A stretch of DNA of 64,000 nucleotides from Prosapia bicincta (Eukaryota > Arthropoda > Insecta > Hemiptera > Cercopidae), in contig JBAIZL010000007.1 in NCBI GenBank assembly GCA_036971475.1, positions 29,334,447 through 29,398,446 of the forward strand, in the 5' to 3' direction. Numbering within the stretch: position 1 is the first letter of the stretch; each line of letters begins with the position of its first letter. Positions 37,177 through 52,200 of this stretch are shown here, in pieces. The notes under the pieces were generated by a model that saw only the letters and a list, made by a program, of their open reading frames with translations, did no database searches and was not told where the DNA came from. A program made the position numbers and the translations under genes.

Positions 37177-40100
37177 CAGCGTTAAGGGTTTGTAGAGCAC
37201 CCATAATTGGGAAGGCTGAGGACGAGAAAACCTCTAGATGCTTGTCTACCTCTTGATGACGTAATCATGGGACTTCTACAGAAAACGTGTTTGGATTAAT
37301 TATAATATCAAAAACCAAACAGAGCTGAAGAGTTTGTCGAGCACTCATAATTGGGAAGGCTGAGGACGAGATAACCTCCATGTATATGCTTGTCTACCTC
37401 TTGATAACGTAATCATGAGATGCCTACAGAAAACGTGTTTGGATTTAATATAATCTCAAAAAACCATACACATCTGAAGGGTTTGTAGAGCACTCATAAT
37501 TTCAAGGCTGAGGACGAGATAACCTCTATATGCCTGTCTACCTCTTGATGACGTAATTATGGGACGTCTACAGAAAACGTGGTTGAATTTATTATAATCT
37601 CAAAAACCAAACAGAGCTGAAGGATTTGTAGAGCACCAATAATTGGGAAGGCTGAGGACGAGATAACCTCTATATGCCCTCTACCTCTTGATGACGTAAT
37701 CATGGGGCTTCTACAGAAAACGTGGTTGAATTTATTATAATCTCAAAAACCAAACAGAGCTGAAGGATTTGTAGAGCACCCATAATTGGGAAGGCTGAGG
37801 ACGAGATAACGTATAGATGCTAGTCTACCTCTTGATAACGTAATCATGTGATGACTACAGAAAACGTGTTTGAATTTATTATAATTTAAAAAAAACCAAA
37901 CAGAGCTGAAGGGTTTGTAGAGCACTCATAATTGGGAAGGCTGAGGACGAGATCACCTCTAGATGCTTGTCTACCGCTTAGTGACGTAATCATGGGACTT
38001 CTACAGAAAACGTGTTTGGAATAATTATAATCTCAAAAAACCAAACAGAGCTTAAGGGTTTGTAGAGCACTCATAATTGGGAAGGCTGAGGACGAGATAA
38101 CCTCTAGATGCTTGTCTACCTCTTGATGACGTAATCATGTTATGCCTACAGAAAACGTGTTTGGATTAATTATAATCTCAAATACCACACAGAACTTAAG
38201 TGTTTGTAGAGCACTCATAATTAAGAAAGCTGAGGACGAGATAACCTCTATATGCTTGTCTACCTCTTGATAACGTAATCATGTGGTGCCTACAGAAAAC
38301 GTGTTTGGATTTATTATAATCTCAAAAAACCATACACAGCTGAAGGGTTTGTAGAGCACTAATAATTTCAAGGCTGAGGACGAGATAACCTCTAGATGCT
38401 TGTCTACCTCTTAATGACGTAATCATGTTATGCCTACAGAAAACGTATTTGGATTAATTATGATCTCAAAATACCATACAGAGCTTAAGGGTTTGTAGAG
38501 CACTTATAATTGGGAAGGCTGAGGACGAGATAACCTCTATATATATGCTTGTCTACCTCTTGATGACGTAATTATGGGACGTCTACAGAAAACGTGGTTG
38601 AATTTAATATAATCTCAAAAACCAAACAGAGCTGAAGGATTTGTAGAGCACCAATAATTGGGAAGACTGAGGACGAGATAACCTCTATATGCTCATCTAC
38701 CTCTTGATGACGTAATCATGGGGCTTCTACAGAAAACGTGGATGAATTTATTATAATCTCAAATACGAAACAGAGCTGAAGGATTTGTAGAGCACCCATA
38801 ATTGGGAAGGCTGAGGACGAGATAACCTCTATATGCTTGTCTACCTCTTGATGACGTAATTATGGAACGTCTTCAGATAACGTGTTTGAATATATTATAA
38901 TCTCAAAATACAATACAGAGCTTAAGGGTTTGTAAAGCACCCATAATTGGGAAGGCTGAGGACGAGATAACCTCTAGATGCTTGTCTACCTCTTGATGAC
39001 GTAATCATGTGATGCCTAGAGAAAACATGTTTGCATTTATTATAATCTCAAAAAACTATACGGAGCTTAAGGGTTTGTAGAGCACTCATAATTGGGAAGG
39101 CTAAGGACGAGATAACCTCTAGATTCTTGTCTACCTCTTGATGACGTAATCGTGTGATGCCTACAGAAAACGTGTTTGATTTTATTATAATCTCAAAAAA
39201 CCAAACAGAGCTGAAGGTTTTGTAGAGCACCCATATTTGGGAAGGCTGAGGACGAGATAACCTCTATATGCTTGTCTACCTCTTGATGACGTAATCATGG
39301 GGCTTCTTCAGAAAACGTGCTTGGAATAATTATAATCTCAAAATACCATACAGAGCTTAAGGGTTTGTAGAGCACTCATAATTGGGAAGGCTGAGGACGA
39401 GATAACCACTACATGCTTGTCTACGTCTTGATGACGTAATCATGTGATGCCTACAGAAAACGTGTTTGGATTAATTATAATCTCAAAATACCATACAGAA
39501 CTTAAGGGTTTGTAGAGCACTCATAATTGGGAAGTCTGAGGACGAGATAACCTCTATATGCTTGTCTACCTCTTGATGACGTAATTATGGAACGTCTACA
39601 GAAAACGTGTTTGAATTTATTATAATCTCAAAATACAATACAGAGCTTAAGGGTTTGTAGAGCACTCATAATGGGGAAAGCTGAGGACAAGATAACCTCT
39701 AGATGCTTGTCTACCTCTTAAAAACTTAATCATGGGACTTCTACAGAAAACGTGTTTGAATTTTTTATAATCTCAAAAACCAAAGAGAGCTGAAGGGTTT
39801 GTAGAGCACCCATAATTGGGAAGGCTGAGGACGAGATAACCTCTATATGCTTGTCTACCTCTTGATGACGTAATCAACGGGCTTCTACAGAAAACGTTTT
39901 TGAATTAATTATAATCTCAAAATACCATAAAAAGCTTAAGGGTTTGTAGAGCACTCATAATTGGAAAGGCTGAGGACGACATAACCTCTATATGCTTATC
40001 TACCTCTTGAATACGTAATCATGGGTCTTCAACAGAAAACGTGGTTGAATTAATTATAATCCCAAAAACCAAACAGAGCTGAAGGGTTTGTAGATCACGC

Positions 40101-40217
40101 ATAATTGGGAAGGCTGAGGACGATATAACCACTACATGCTTGTCTACCTCTTGTTGACGTAATCATGTGATGCTTACAGAAAACGTGTTTGGATTATTTA
40201 TAATCTCAAAAAAAATA
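37177..40217. repeat. Higher-order satellite unit, copy 1 (21 monomers, 3041 bp)
   Basis: The unit starts at the rare junction CAGCGTTAAGGGTTTG at 37177, which recurs at 40218 and 43260. Private variants occur in the same order in both copies, including CTATATGCCCTCTACC, GATAACGTATAGATGC, GGTTTTGTAGAGCACCCATA and CTTAAAAACTTAATCATGG. Only a few scattered differences separate the copies, such as CCTCCATG/CCTCTATG near 37378 and 40419. Confidence 0.93.
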
Positions 40218-43200
40218 CAGCGTTAAGGGTTTGTAGAGCACCCATAATTGGGAAGGCTGAGGACGAGATAACCTCTAGATGCTTGTCTACCTCTTGATGA
40301 CGTAATCATGGGACTTCTACAGAAAACGTGTTTGGATTAATTATAATATCAAAAACCAAACAGAGCTGAAGAGTTTGTCGAGCACTCATAATTGGGAAGG
40401 CTGAGGACGAGATAACCTCTATGTATATGCTTGTCTACCTCTTGATAACGTAATCATGAGATGCCTACAGAAAACGTGTTTGGATTTATTATAATCTCAA
40501 AAAACCATACACATCTGAAGGGTTTGTAGAGCACTCATAATTTCAAGGCTGAGGACGAGATAACCTCTATATGCCTGTCTACCTCTTGATGACGTAATTA
40601 TGGGACGTCTACAGAAAACGTGGTTGAATTTATTATAATCTCAAAAACCAAACAGAGCTGAAGGATTTGTAGAGCACCAATAATTGGGAAGGCTGAGGAC
40701 GAGATAACCTCTATATGCCCTCTACCTCTTGATGACGTAATCATGGGGCTTCTACAGAAAACGTGGTTGAATTTATTATAATCTCAAAAACCAAACAGAG
40801 CTGAAGGATTTGTAGAGCACCCATAATTGGGAAGGCTGAGGACGAGATAACGTATAGATGCTAGTCTACCTCTTGATAACGTAATCATGTGATGACTACA
40901 GAAAACGTGTTTGAATTTATTATAATTTAAAAAAAACCAAACAGAGCTGAAGGGTTTGTAGAGCACTCATAATTGGGAAGGCTGAGGACGAGATCACCTC
41001 TAGATGCTTGTCTACCGCTTAGTGACGTAATCATGGGACTTCTACAGAAAACGTGTTTGGAATAATTATAATCTCAAAAAACCAAACAGAGCTTAAGGGT
41101 TTGTAGAGCACTCATAATTGGGAAGGCTGAGGACGAGATAACCTCTAGATGCTTGTCTACCTCTTGATGACGTAATCATGTTATGCCTACAGAAAACGTG
41201 TTTGGATTAATTATAATCTCAAATACCACACAGAACTTAAGTGTTTGTAGAGCACTCATAATTAAGAAAGCTGAGGACGAGATAACCTCTATATGCTTGT
41301 CTACCTCTTGATAACGTAATCATGTGGTGCCTACAGAAAACGTGTTTGGATTTATTATAATCTCAAAAAACCATACACAGCTGAAGGGTTTGTAGAGCAC
41401 TAATAATTTCAAGGCTGAGGACGAGATAACCTCTAGATGCTTGTCTACCTCTTAATGACGTAATCATGTTATGCCTACAGAAAACGTATTTGGATTAATT
41501 ATGATCTCAAAATACCATACAGAGCTTAAGGGTTTGTAGAGCACTTATAATTGGGAAGGCTGAGGACGAGATAACCTCTATATATATGCTTGTCTACCTC
41601 TTGATGACGTAATTATGGGACGTCTACAGAAAACGTGGTTGAATTTAATATAATCTCAAAAACCAAACAGAGCTGAAGGATTTGTAGAGCACCAATAATT
41701 GGGAAGACTGAGGACGAGATAACCTCTATATGCTCATCTACCTCTTGATGACGTAATCATGGGGCTTCTACAGAAAACGTGGATGAATTTATTATAATCT
41801 CAAATACGAAACAGAGCTGAAGGATTTGTAGAGCACCCATAATTGGGAAGGCTGAGGACGAGATAACCTCTATATGCTTGTCTACCTCTTGATGACGTAA
41901 TTATGGAACGTCTACAGAAAACGTGTTTGAATATATTATAATCTCAAAATACAATACAGAGCTTAAGGGTTTGTAAAGCACCCATAATTGGGAAGGCTGA
42001 GGACGAGATAACCTCTAGATGCTTGTCTACCTCTTGATGACGTAATCATGTGATGCCTAGAGAAAACATGTTTGCATTTTTTATAATCTCAAAAAACTAT
42101 ACGGAGCTTAAGGGTTTGTAGAGCACTCATAATTGGGAAGGCTAAGGACGAGATAACCTCTAGATTCTTGTCTACCTCTTGATGACGTAATCGTGTGATG
42201 CCTACAGAAAACGTGTTTGATTTTATTATAATCTCAAAAAACCAAACAGAGCTGAAGGTTTTGTAGAGCACCCATATTTGGGAAGGCTGAGGACGAGATA
42301 ACCTCTATATGCTTGTCTACCTCTTGATGACGTAATCATGGGGCTTCTTCAGAAAACGTGCTTGGAATAATTATAATCTCAAAATACCATACAGAGCTTA
42401 AGGGTTTGTAGAGCACTCATAATTGGGAAGGCTGAGGACGAGATAACCACTACATGCTTGTCTACGTCTTGATGACGTAATCATGTGATGCCTACAGAAA
42501 ACGTGTTTGGATTAATTATAATCTCAAAATACCATACAGAACTTAAGGGTTTGTAGAGCACTCATAATTGGGAAAGCTGAGGACAAGATAACCTCTATAT
42601 GCTTGTCTACCTCTTGATGACGTAATTATGGAACGTCTACAGAAAACGTGTTTGAATTTATTATAATCTCAAAATACAATACAGAGCTTAAGGGTTTGTA
42701 GAGCACTCATAATGGGGAAAGCTGAGGACAAGATAACCTCTAGATGCTTGTCTACCTCTTAAAAACTTAATCATGGGACTTCTACAGAAAACGTGTTTGA
42801 ATTTTTTATAATCTCAAAAACCAAAGAGAGCTGAAGGGTTTGTAGAGCACCCATAATTGGGAAGGCTGAGGACGAGATAACCTCTATATGCTTGTCTACC
42901 TCTTGATGACGTAATCAACGGGCTTCTACAGAAAACGTTTTTGGCTTAATTATAATCTCAAAATACCATACAAAGCTTAAGGGTTTGTAGAGCACTCATA
43001 ATTGGAAAGGCTGAGGACGACATAACCTCTATATGCTTATCTACCTCTTGAATACGTAATCATGGGTCTTCAACAGAAAACGTGGTTGAATTAATTATAA
43101 TCCCAAAAACCAAACAGAGCTGAAGGGTTTGTAGATCACGCATAATTGGGAAGGCTGAGGACGATATAACCACTACATGCTTGTCTAACTCTTGTTGACG

Positions 43201-43259
43201 TAATCATGTGATGCTTACAGAAAACGTGTTTGGATTAATTATAATCTCAAAAAAAAATA
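40218..43259. repeat. Higher-order satellite unit, copy 2 (21 monomers, 3042 bp)
   Basis: Directly adjoins copy 1 and repeats the same 21 monomer types in order. After 43260 a third unit begins but matches only for about 70 bp (to about 43330, where GGGGCTTC replaces GGGACTTC), so the amplification stops or was overwritten there. Confidence 0.93.
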
Positions 43260-46200
43260 CAGCGTTAAGGGTTTGTAGAGCACCCATAATTGGGAAGGCT
43301 GAGGACGAGATAACCTCTAGATGCTTGTCTACCTCTTGATGACGTAATCATGGGGCTTCTACAGAAAACGTGGTTGAATTTATTATAATTTAAAAAACGA
43401 AACAGAGCTGAAGGATTTGTAGAGCACCCATAATTGGGAAGGCTGAGGACGAGATAACCTCTATATGCTTGTCTACCTCTTGATGACGTAATCATGAGGC
43501 TTCTACAGAAAACGTGTTTGGATTTATTATAATCTCAAAAAACCATACAGAGCTTAAGGGTTTGTAGAGCACTCATGCTTGGGAAATCTGAGGACGAGAT
43601 AACCTCCATATGCAAGTCTACCTCTTGATGACGTAATCATGGGACTTCTACAGAAAACGTGTTTGGATTAATTAAAATCTCATACTCCACACAGAGCTTA
43701 AGGTTTTTTGAGCACTCATAATTAGGAAAGCTGAGGACGAGATAACCTCTATATGCTTATCTACCTCTTGATGACGTAATTATAGGACGTCTACAGAAAA
43801 CGTGTTTGGATTAATTATAATCTCAAAATACCATACAAAACTTAAGGGTTTGTAGAGCACTCATAATTGGGAAGGCTGAGGACGACATAGCCTCTATATG
43901 CTTATCTACCTCTTGAATACGTAATCATGGGACTTCAACAAAAAACGTGTTTGAATTTATTATAATCTTAAAAAACCAAGGAGAGCTGAAGGGTATGAAG
44001 AGCACCCATAATTTGGAAGGCTGAGGACGAGATAACCTCTATATGCTTGTCTACCTCTTGATGACGTAATCATGGGACTTCTACAGAAAACGTGTTTGGA
44101 TTAATTGTAATCTTAAAACACCATACAGAGCTTAAGGGTTTGTAAAGCACTCATAATTGGGAAAGCTGAGGACGAGATAACCTCTATTTGCTTGTCTACT
44201 TCATGATGACATAATTATAGGACGTCTACAGAAAACGTGTTTGAGTTTATTATAATCTCAAAAACCAAACAGAGCTGAAGGGTTTGTAGAGCAAACATAA
44301 TTGGGAAGGCTGAGGACGAGATAACCTCTATATGCTTGTCTACCTCTTGATAACGTAATCATGTGATGCCTACAGAAAACGTGTTTGGATTTATAATAAT
44401 CTCAAAAAACCATACAGAGCTGAAGGGTTTGTAGAGCACTCATAATTAGGAAGGCTGAGGACGAGATAACCTCTATATGCTTGTCTACCTCTTGATGACG
44501 TAATTATGGAACGTCTACAGAAAACGTGTTTGGATTAATTATAATCTCAAAATACCATACAGAGCTTTAGGGTTTGTAGAGCACTCATAATTGGGAAGGC
44601 TGAGGACGAGATAACCTCTATATATATGCTTGTCTACCTCGTGATGACGTAATTATGGGGCGTCTACAGAAAACATCGTTGAATTTATTATAATCTCAAA
44701 AACCAAACAGAGCTGAAGAGTTTGTAAAGCACCCATAATTGGGAAGGCTGAGGACGAGATAACCTCTATATGCTTTTCTTCCTCTTGAATACGCAATCAT
44801 GGGACTTCTACAGAAAACGTGTTTGGATTAATTATAATCTCAAAATACCATACAGAGCTTAAGGGTTTGTAGAGCACACATAATTGGGAAGGCTGAGGAC
44901 GAGATAACCACTACATGCTTGTCTACCTCTTGATGACGTAATTATGGAAGGTCTACAGAAAACGTTTTTGGATAAATTATAATCTCAAAATACCATACAG
45001 AGCTTTAGGGTTTGTAGAGCACTCATAATTGGGAAGGCTGAGGACGAGATAACCTCTATATATATGCTTGTCTACCTCTTGATGACGTAATCATGGGGCT
45101 TCTACAGAAAACGTGTTTGGATTAATTATAATCTCAAAATACCATACAGAGCTTAAGGGTTTGTAGAGCACTTATAATTGGGAAGGCTGAGGACGAGATA
45201 ACCACTACATGCTTGTCTACCTCTTGATGACGTAATCATGTGATGCCTACAGAAAACGTGTTTGGATTAATTATAATCTCAAAATACCATACAGAGCTTA
45301 AGGGTTTGTAGAGCACTCATAATTGGGAAGGCTGAAGACGAGATAACCTCTGGATGCTAGTCTACCTCTTGATAACGTAATCATGTGATGCCTACAGAAA
45401 ACGTGTTTGAATTTATTATAATTTAAAAAAAACCAAACAGAGCTGAAGGCTTTGTGGAGCACTCATAATTGGGAAGGCTGAGGACGAGATAACCTCTAGA
45501 TGCTTGTCTACCGCTTGATGACGTAATCATGGGACTTCTACAGAAAACGTGTTTGGATTAATTATAATCTCAAAAAACCAAACAGAGCCTAAGGGTTTGT
45601 AGAGCACTCATAATTGGGAAGGCTGAGGACGAGATAATCTCTATATGCTTGTCTACCTCTTGATGACGTAATTATGGAACGTCTACAGAAAACGTGTTTG
45701 AATTTATTATAATCTCAAAATACAATACAGAGCTTAAGGGTTTGTAGAGCACTCATAATTGGGAAGGCGTAGGACGAGATAACCTCTAGATGCTTGTCTA
45801 CCTCTTGATGACGAAATCATGTTATGCCTACAGAAAACGTGTTTGGATTTATTATAATCTCAAAAAACTTTACGGAGCTTAAGGGTTTGTAGAGCACTCA
45901 TAATTGGGAAGGCTGAGGACGAGATAACCTCTAGATTCTTGTCTACCTCTTGATGACGTAATCATGTGATGCCTACAGAAAACGTGTTTGATTTTATTAT
46001 AATCTCGAAAAACCAAACAGAGCTGAAGGATTTGTAGAGCACCCATATTTGGGAAGGCTGAGGACGAGATAACCTCTATATGCTTGTCTACCGCTTGGTG
46101 ACGTAATCATGGGGCTTCTTCAGAAAACGTGCTTGGAATAATTATAATCTCAAAATACCATACAGAGCTTAAGGTTTTGTAGAGCACTCATAATTGGGAA

Positions 46201-49200
46201 GGCTGAGGACGAGATAACCACTACATGCTTGTCTACGTCTTGATGACGTAATCATGTGATGCCTACAGAAAACGTGTTTGGATTAATTATAATCTCAAAA
46301 TACCATACAGAACTTAAGGGTTTGTAGAGCACTCATAATTGGGAAGTCTGAGGACGAGATAACCTCTATATGCTTGTCTACCACTTGATGACGTAATTAT
46401 GGAACGTCTACAGAAAACGTGTTTGGATTAATTATAATCTCAAAATACCATACAAAGCTTAAGGGTTTGTAGAGCATTCATAATTGGGAAGGCTGAGGAC
46501 GACATAACCTCTATATGCTTATCTACCTCTTGAATACGTAATCATGGGACTTCAACAGAAAACGTGGTTGAATTTATTATAATCCTAAAAACCAAACAGA
46601 GCTGAAGGGTTTGTAGAGCACGCATAATTGGGAAGGCTGAGGACGAGATAACCTCTATATGCTTGTCTACCTCTTGATGACGCAATCAAGGGGCTTCTAC
46701 AGAAAACGTGTTTGGATTAATTATAATCTCAAAATACCATATAGAGCCTAAGGGTTTGTAGAGCACTCATAATTGGGAAGGCTGAGGACGATATAACCAC
46801 TACATGCTTGTCTACCTCTTGATGACGTAATCATGTGATGCTTACAGAAAACGTGTTTGGATTAATTATAATCTCAAAAAACCATACTGAGCTTAAGGGT
46901 TTGTAGAGCACTCATAATTGGGAAGGCTGAGGACGAGATAACCTCTATATGCTTGTATACCTATTGATGACGTAATTATGGGACGTCTACAGAAAACGAG
47001 TTTGAATTTATTATAATCTCAAAAAACCAAACAGAACTGAAGGGTTTGTCGAGCACTCATATTTGGGAAGGCTGAGGACGAGATAACCTCTATATGCTTG
47101 TCTACCTCTTGATGACGTATTCATGTGATGCCTACAGAAAACGTGTTTGAAATTATTATAATTTCAAAAAATCAAACAGAGCTTAAGGGTTTGTAGAGCA
47201 CTCATAATTGGAAAAACGGAGGACAAGATTACCTCTAGATGCTTGTCTATCTCTTGATGTCGTAATTATGGGACGTCTACAGAAAACGTGTTTGAATTCA
47301 TTATAATCTCAAAAAACCAAACAGAGCTGAAGGGTTTGTAGAGCACTCAACACTGGGAAGGCTGGGGACGAGATAACTTCTAGATGCTTGTCTACCTCTT
47401 GATGACGTAATCATGTGATGCCTACAGAAAACGTGTTTGAATTTATTATAATTTCAAAAAACCAAACAGAGCTTAAGGCTTTGTAGAGCACTCATAATTG
47501 GGAAGGATGAGGACGAGATAACCTCTATATGCATGTCTACCTCTTGATGACGTAATCATGTGATGCCTAGAGAAAACATGTTTGCATTTATTATAATCTC
47601 AAAAAACCAAACAGAGCTGAAGGGTTTGTAGAGCACTCAACATTGGGAAGGCTGGGGACGAGATAACTTCTAGATGCTTGTCTACCTCATGATGACGTAA
47701 TCATGGGACGTCTACAGAAAACGTGTTTGGATTAATTATAATCTCAAAATACCATACAGAGCTTAAGGGTTTGTAGAGCACTCATAATTGGGAAGGCTGA
47801 GGACGAGATAACCTCTATATGCTTGTCTACCTTTTGAATACGTAATCATGGGACTTCTACAGAAAACGTGTTTGGATTAATTATAATCTCAAAATACCAT
47901 ACAGAGCTTAAGGGTTTGTAGAGCACTCATAATTGGGAAGGCAGAGGAGGAGATAACCTCTAGATGCTTGTCCACCTCATGATGATGTAATCATGTGATG
48001 CCTACAGAAAATGTGTTTGGATTTATTATAATCTCAAAAAAACCATACAGAGCTTAAGGGTTTGTAGAGCACCCATAATTGGGAAGGCTGAGGACGAGAT
48101 CACCTCTATATGCATGTCTACCTCTTGATGACGTAATTATGAGACGTCCACAGAAAACGTGTTTGAATTTATTATAACCTCATAAAAAAAAACAGAGCTG
48201 AAGGGTTTGTAGAGCACTCATAATTGGGAAGGCGGAGGACGAGATAACCTCTAGATGCTTGTCTACCTCTTAATGACGTAATCATGTGATGCCTACAGAT
48301 AACGTGTTTGGAGTTATTATAATCTCAAAAAACCATACAGAGCTTAAGGGTTTGTAGAGCATTCATAATTGGGAAGGCTGAGGACGAGATAACCTCTAGA
48401 TGCTTGTCTACCTCTTAATGACGTAATCATGTGGTGCCTACAGAAAACGTATTTGGTTTTTATATAATCTTAAAAAACCAAACAGAGCTGCAGGGTTTGT
48501 AGAGCACCCATAATTGGGAAGGCTGAGGACGAGATCACCTCTATATGCATGTCTACCTCTTGATGACGTAATCATGGGCCTTCTACAGAAAACGTGTTTG
48601 AATTGATTATAATATCAAAAAACCATACAGAGCTCAAGGGTTTGTAGAGCACTCATAATTGGGAGGCTGCGGTCGAGATAACCTCTATATGCATGTCTAA
48701 CTCTTGATGACGTAATTATGGAACGTATACAGAAAACGTATTTGAATTTATTATAATCTCAAAAAACTAAACAGGGCTGTATGGTTTGTAGAGCACCCAT
48801 AATTGGGAAGGCCGAGGACGAGATAACCTCTATATGCTTGTCTACCTCTTGATGACGTAATCATGTGATGCCTACAGAAAACGTATTTGGATTTATTATA
48901 ATCTCAAAAAACCAAACAGAGCTTAAGTGTTTGTAGAGCACTCATAATTGGGAAGGCTGAGGACGATATAACCTCTATTTGCATGTCTACCTCTTGATGA
49001 CGTAATTATGGGACGTCTACAGAAAACGTGTTTGAATTTATTATAACCTCATAAAACCAAACAGAGATGAAGGGTTTGTAGAGCACTCATAATTGGCAAG
49101 GCTGAGGACCAGATAACCTCTAGTTGCTTGTCTACCTCCTAATGACGTAATCATGTGATGCCTACAGATAACGTGTTTGGATTTATTATAATCTCAAAAA

Positions 49201-52200
49201 ACCATACAGAGCTTAAGGGTTTGTAAAGCACTCATAATTGGAAAGGCTGAAAACGAGATAACCTCTAGATGCTTGTCTACCTCATGATGACGTAATCATG
49301 TGATGCCTACTGAAAATGAGTTTGGATTTATTAATATCTCAAAAAAACCATACAGAGCTGAAGGGTTTGTAGAGCACCCATAATTGGGAAGGCTGAGGAC
49401 GAGATAACCTCCTTATGCTTGTTTACCTCTTGATGACGTAATCATGTAATGCCTACAGAAAACGTATTTGGATTTTATATAATCTCAAAAAACCAAACAG
49501 AGCTGAAGGGTTTGTAGAGCACCCATAATTGGGAAGGCTGTGGACGAGATCACCTCTATATGCATGTCTACCTATTGATGACGTAATCATGGGACTTCTA
49601 CAGAAAACGTGTTTGGATTTATTATATTCTCAAAAAACTAAACAGAGCTGAAGGGTTTGTAGAGCATTCATAATTGGGAAGGCTGAGGACGAGATAACCT
49701 CTAGATGCTTGTTTACCTCTTGATGAACTAATCATGGGACGTCTACAGAAAATGTGTTTGGATTTATTATAATCTAAAAAAAACAAAACAGAGCTTAAGG
49801 GTTTGTAGAGCACCCATAATTGGGAAGGCTGAGGACGAGATCACCTCCTTATGCTTGTTTACCTCTTGATGACGTAATCATTAGATGCCTACAGAAAACG
49901 TATTTGGATTTTATATATTCTCAAAAAACCAAACAGAGCTGAAGGGTTTGTAGATCAACCATAATTGGGAAGGCTGAGGACGAGATCACCTCTATATGCA
50001 TGTCTACCTCTTGATGACGTAATTATGGGACGTCTCAAAAAAACGTGTTTGGATTTATTATAAACTCAAAAAACCATACAGAGCTTAAGGGTTTGTAGAG
50101 CACTCATAATTGGGAAGGCTGAGGACGAGGTAACCTCTAGATGCTTGTCCACCTCATGATGACGTAATCAAGTGATGCCTACAGAAAACGTGATTGGATT
50201 TATTATAATCTCAAAAAACCATACAGAGCTGAATGTTTTGTAGAGCACTCATAATTTGGAAGGCTGAGGACGAGATAACCTCTATATGCTTGTCTACCTC
50301 TTGATGACATAATCATGTGATGCCTACAGAAAACGTATTTGGATTTATTATAATCTCAAAAAAAAACAGAGCTGAAGGGTTTGTAGAGCACCTATAATTG
50401 GGAAGGCTGAGGACGAGATAACCTCTATATGCTTGTCTACCTCTTGATGACGTAATCATGGATGCCTACAGAAAACGTATTTGGATTTATTATAATCTCA
50501 AAAAACCAAACAGAGCTTAAGTGTTTGTAGAGCACCCATAATTGGGAAGGCTGAGGACGAGATAACCTCTATTTGCATGTCTACCTCTTGATGACGTAAT
50601 CATGTGATGCCTACAGAGAACGTATTTGAAATTATTATAATCACAAAAAACCAAATAGAGCTGAAGGGTTTGTAGAGCACCCATAATTGGGAAGGCTGAG
50701 GACGAGATAACCTCTATATGCTTGTCTACCTCTTGATGACATAATCATGTGATGCCTACAGAAAACGTATTTGGATTTATTATAATCTCAAAAAAAAACA
50801 GAGCTGAAGGGTTTGTAGAGCACTTATAATTGGGAAGGCTGAGGACGAGATAACCTCTAGATGCTTGTTGACCTCTTGATGACGTAATCATGGGACGTAT
50901 ACAGAAAACGTGTTTGGATTAATTATAATCTCAACAAACCATACTGAGCTTAAAGGTTTGTAAAGCACTCATAATTTGGAAGGCTGAGGACGAGATAACC
51001 TCTATATGCTTGTCTACCTCTTGATGACATAATCATGTGATGCCTACAGAAAACGTATTTGGATTTATTATAATCTCAAAAAAAACAGAGCTTAAGGGTT
51101 TGTAGAGCACTCGTAATTGGGAAGGCTGAGGACGAGATAACCTCTATTTGCATGTCTACCTCTTAATGGCGTAATCATGGGACGTCAACAGAGAACGTAT
51201 TTGAAATTATTATAATCACAAAAAACCAAATAGAGCTGAAGGGTTTGTAGAGCACCCATAATTTGGAAGGCTGAGGACGAGATAACCTCTATATCCATGT
51301 CTACCTCTTAAAGACGTAATCATGTGATGCCTACAAAAAACGTATTTGGATTAATTATAATCTCAACAAACCATACTGAGCTTAAAGGTTTGTAAAGCAC
51401 TCATAATTGGGAAGGCTGAGGACGTGCTAACCTCTATATGCATGTCTAACTCTTGATGACGTAATTATGGGACGTCTACAGAAAACGTGTTTGAATTTTT
51501 TATAATCTAAAAAAACCAAACAGAGCTGAATGGTTTGTAGAGCACCTATAATTGGGAAGGCTGAGGACGAGATAACCTCTATATGCATGTCTACCTCCTG
51601 ATGACGTAATTATTGGACGTCTACAGAAAACGTGTTTGAATTTATTATAATTTCAAAAAACCAAACAGAGCTGAAGGGTTTGTAGAGCCCTCATAATTGG
51701 GAAGGCTGAGGACGAGATAAAATCTAGATGCTTGTTGACCTCTTGATGGCGTAATCATGGGACGTCTACAGAAAACGTGTTTGGATTAATTATATTCTCA
51801 AAAAACCATACAGAGCTTTAGGGTTTGTAGAGCACACATAATTGGGAAGGCTGAGGACGAGATAACCTCTATATGCTTGTCTGCCTCTTGATGACGTAAT
51901 TATGGGACGTCTACAGAAAACGTGTTTGAATTTATAATAATTGCAAAAACCAAACAGAGCTGAAGGGTTTGTAGAGCACTCATAATTGTGAAGGCTGAGG
52001 ACAAGATAACTTCTAGATGCTTGTCTACCTCTTAATGACGTAATCATATGAAGACTACAGATAATGTGTTTGGATTTATTATAATCTCAAAAAACCATAC
52101 AGAGCTTAAGGGTTTGTAAAGCACTCATAATTGGAAAGGCTGAGGACGAGATATCCTCTATATGCTTGTCTAACTCTTGATGACGTAATTATGGGACGTC

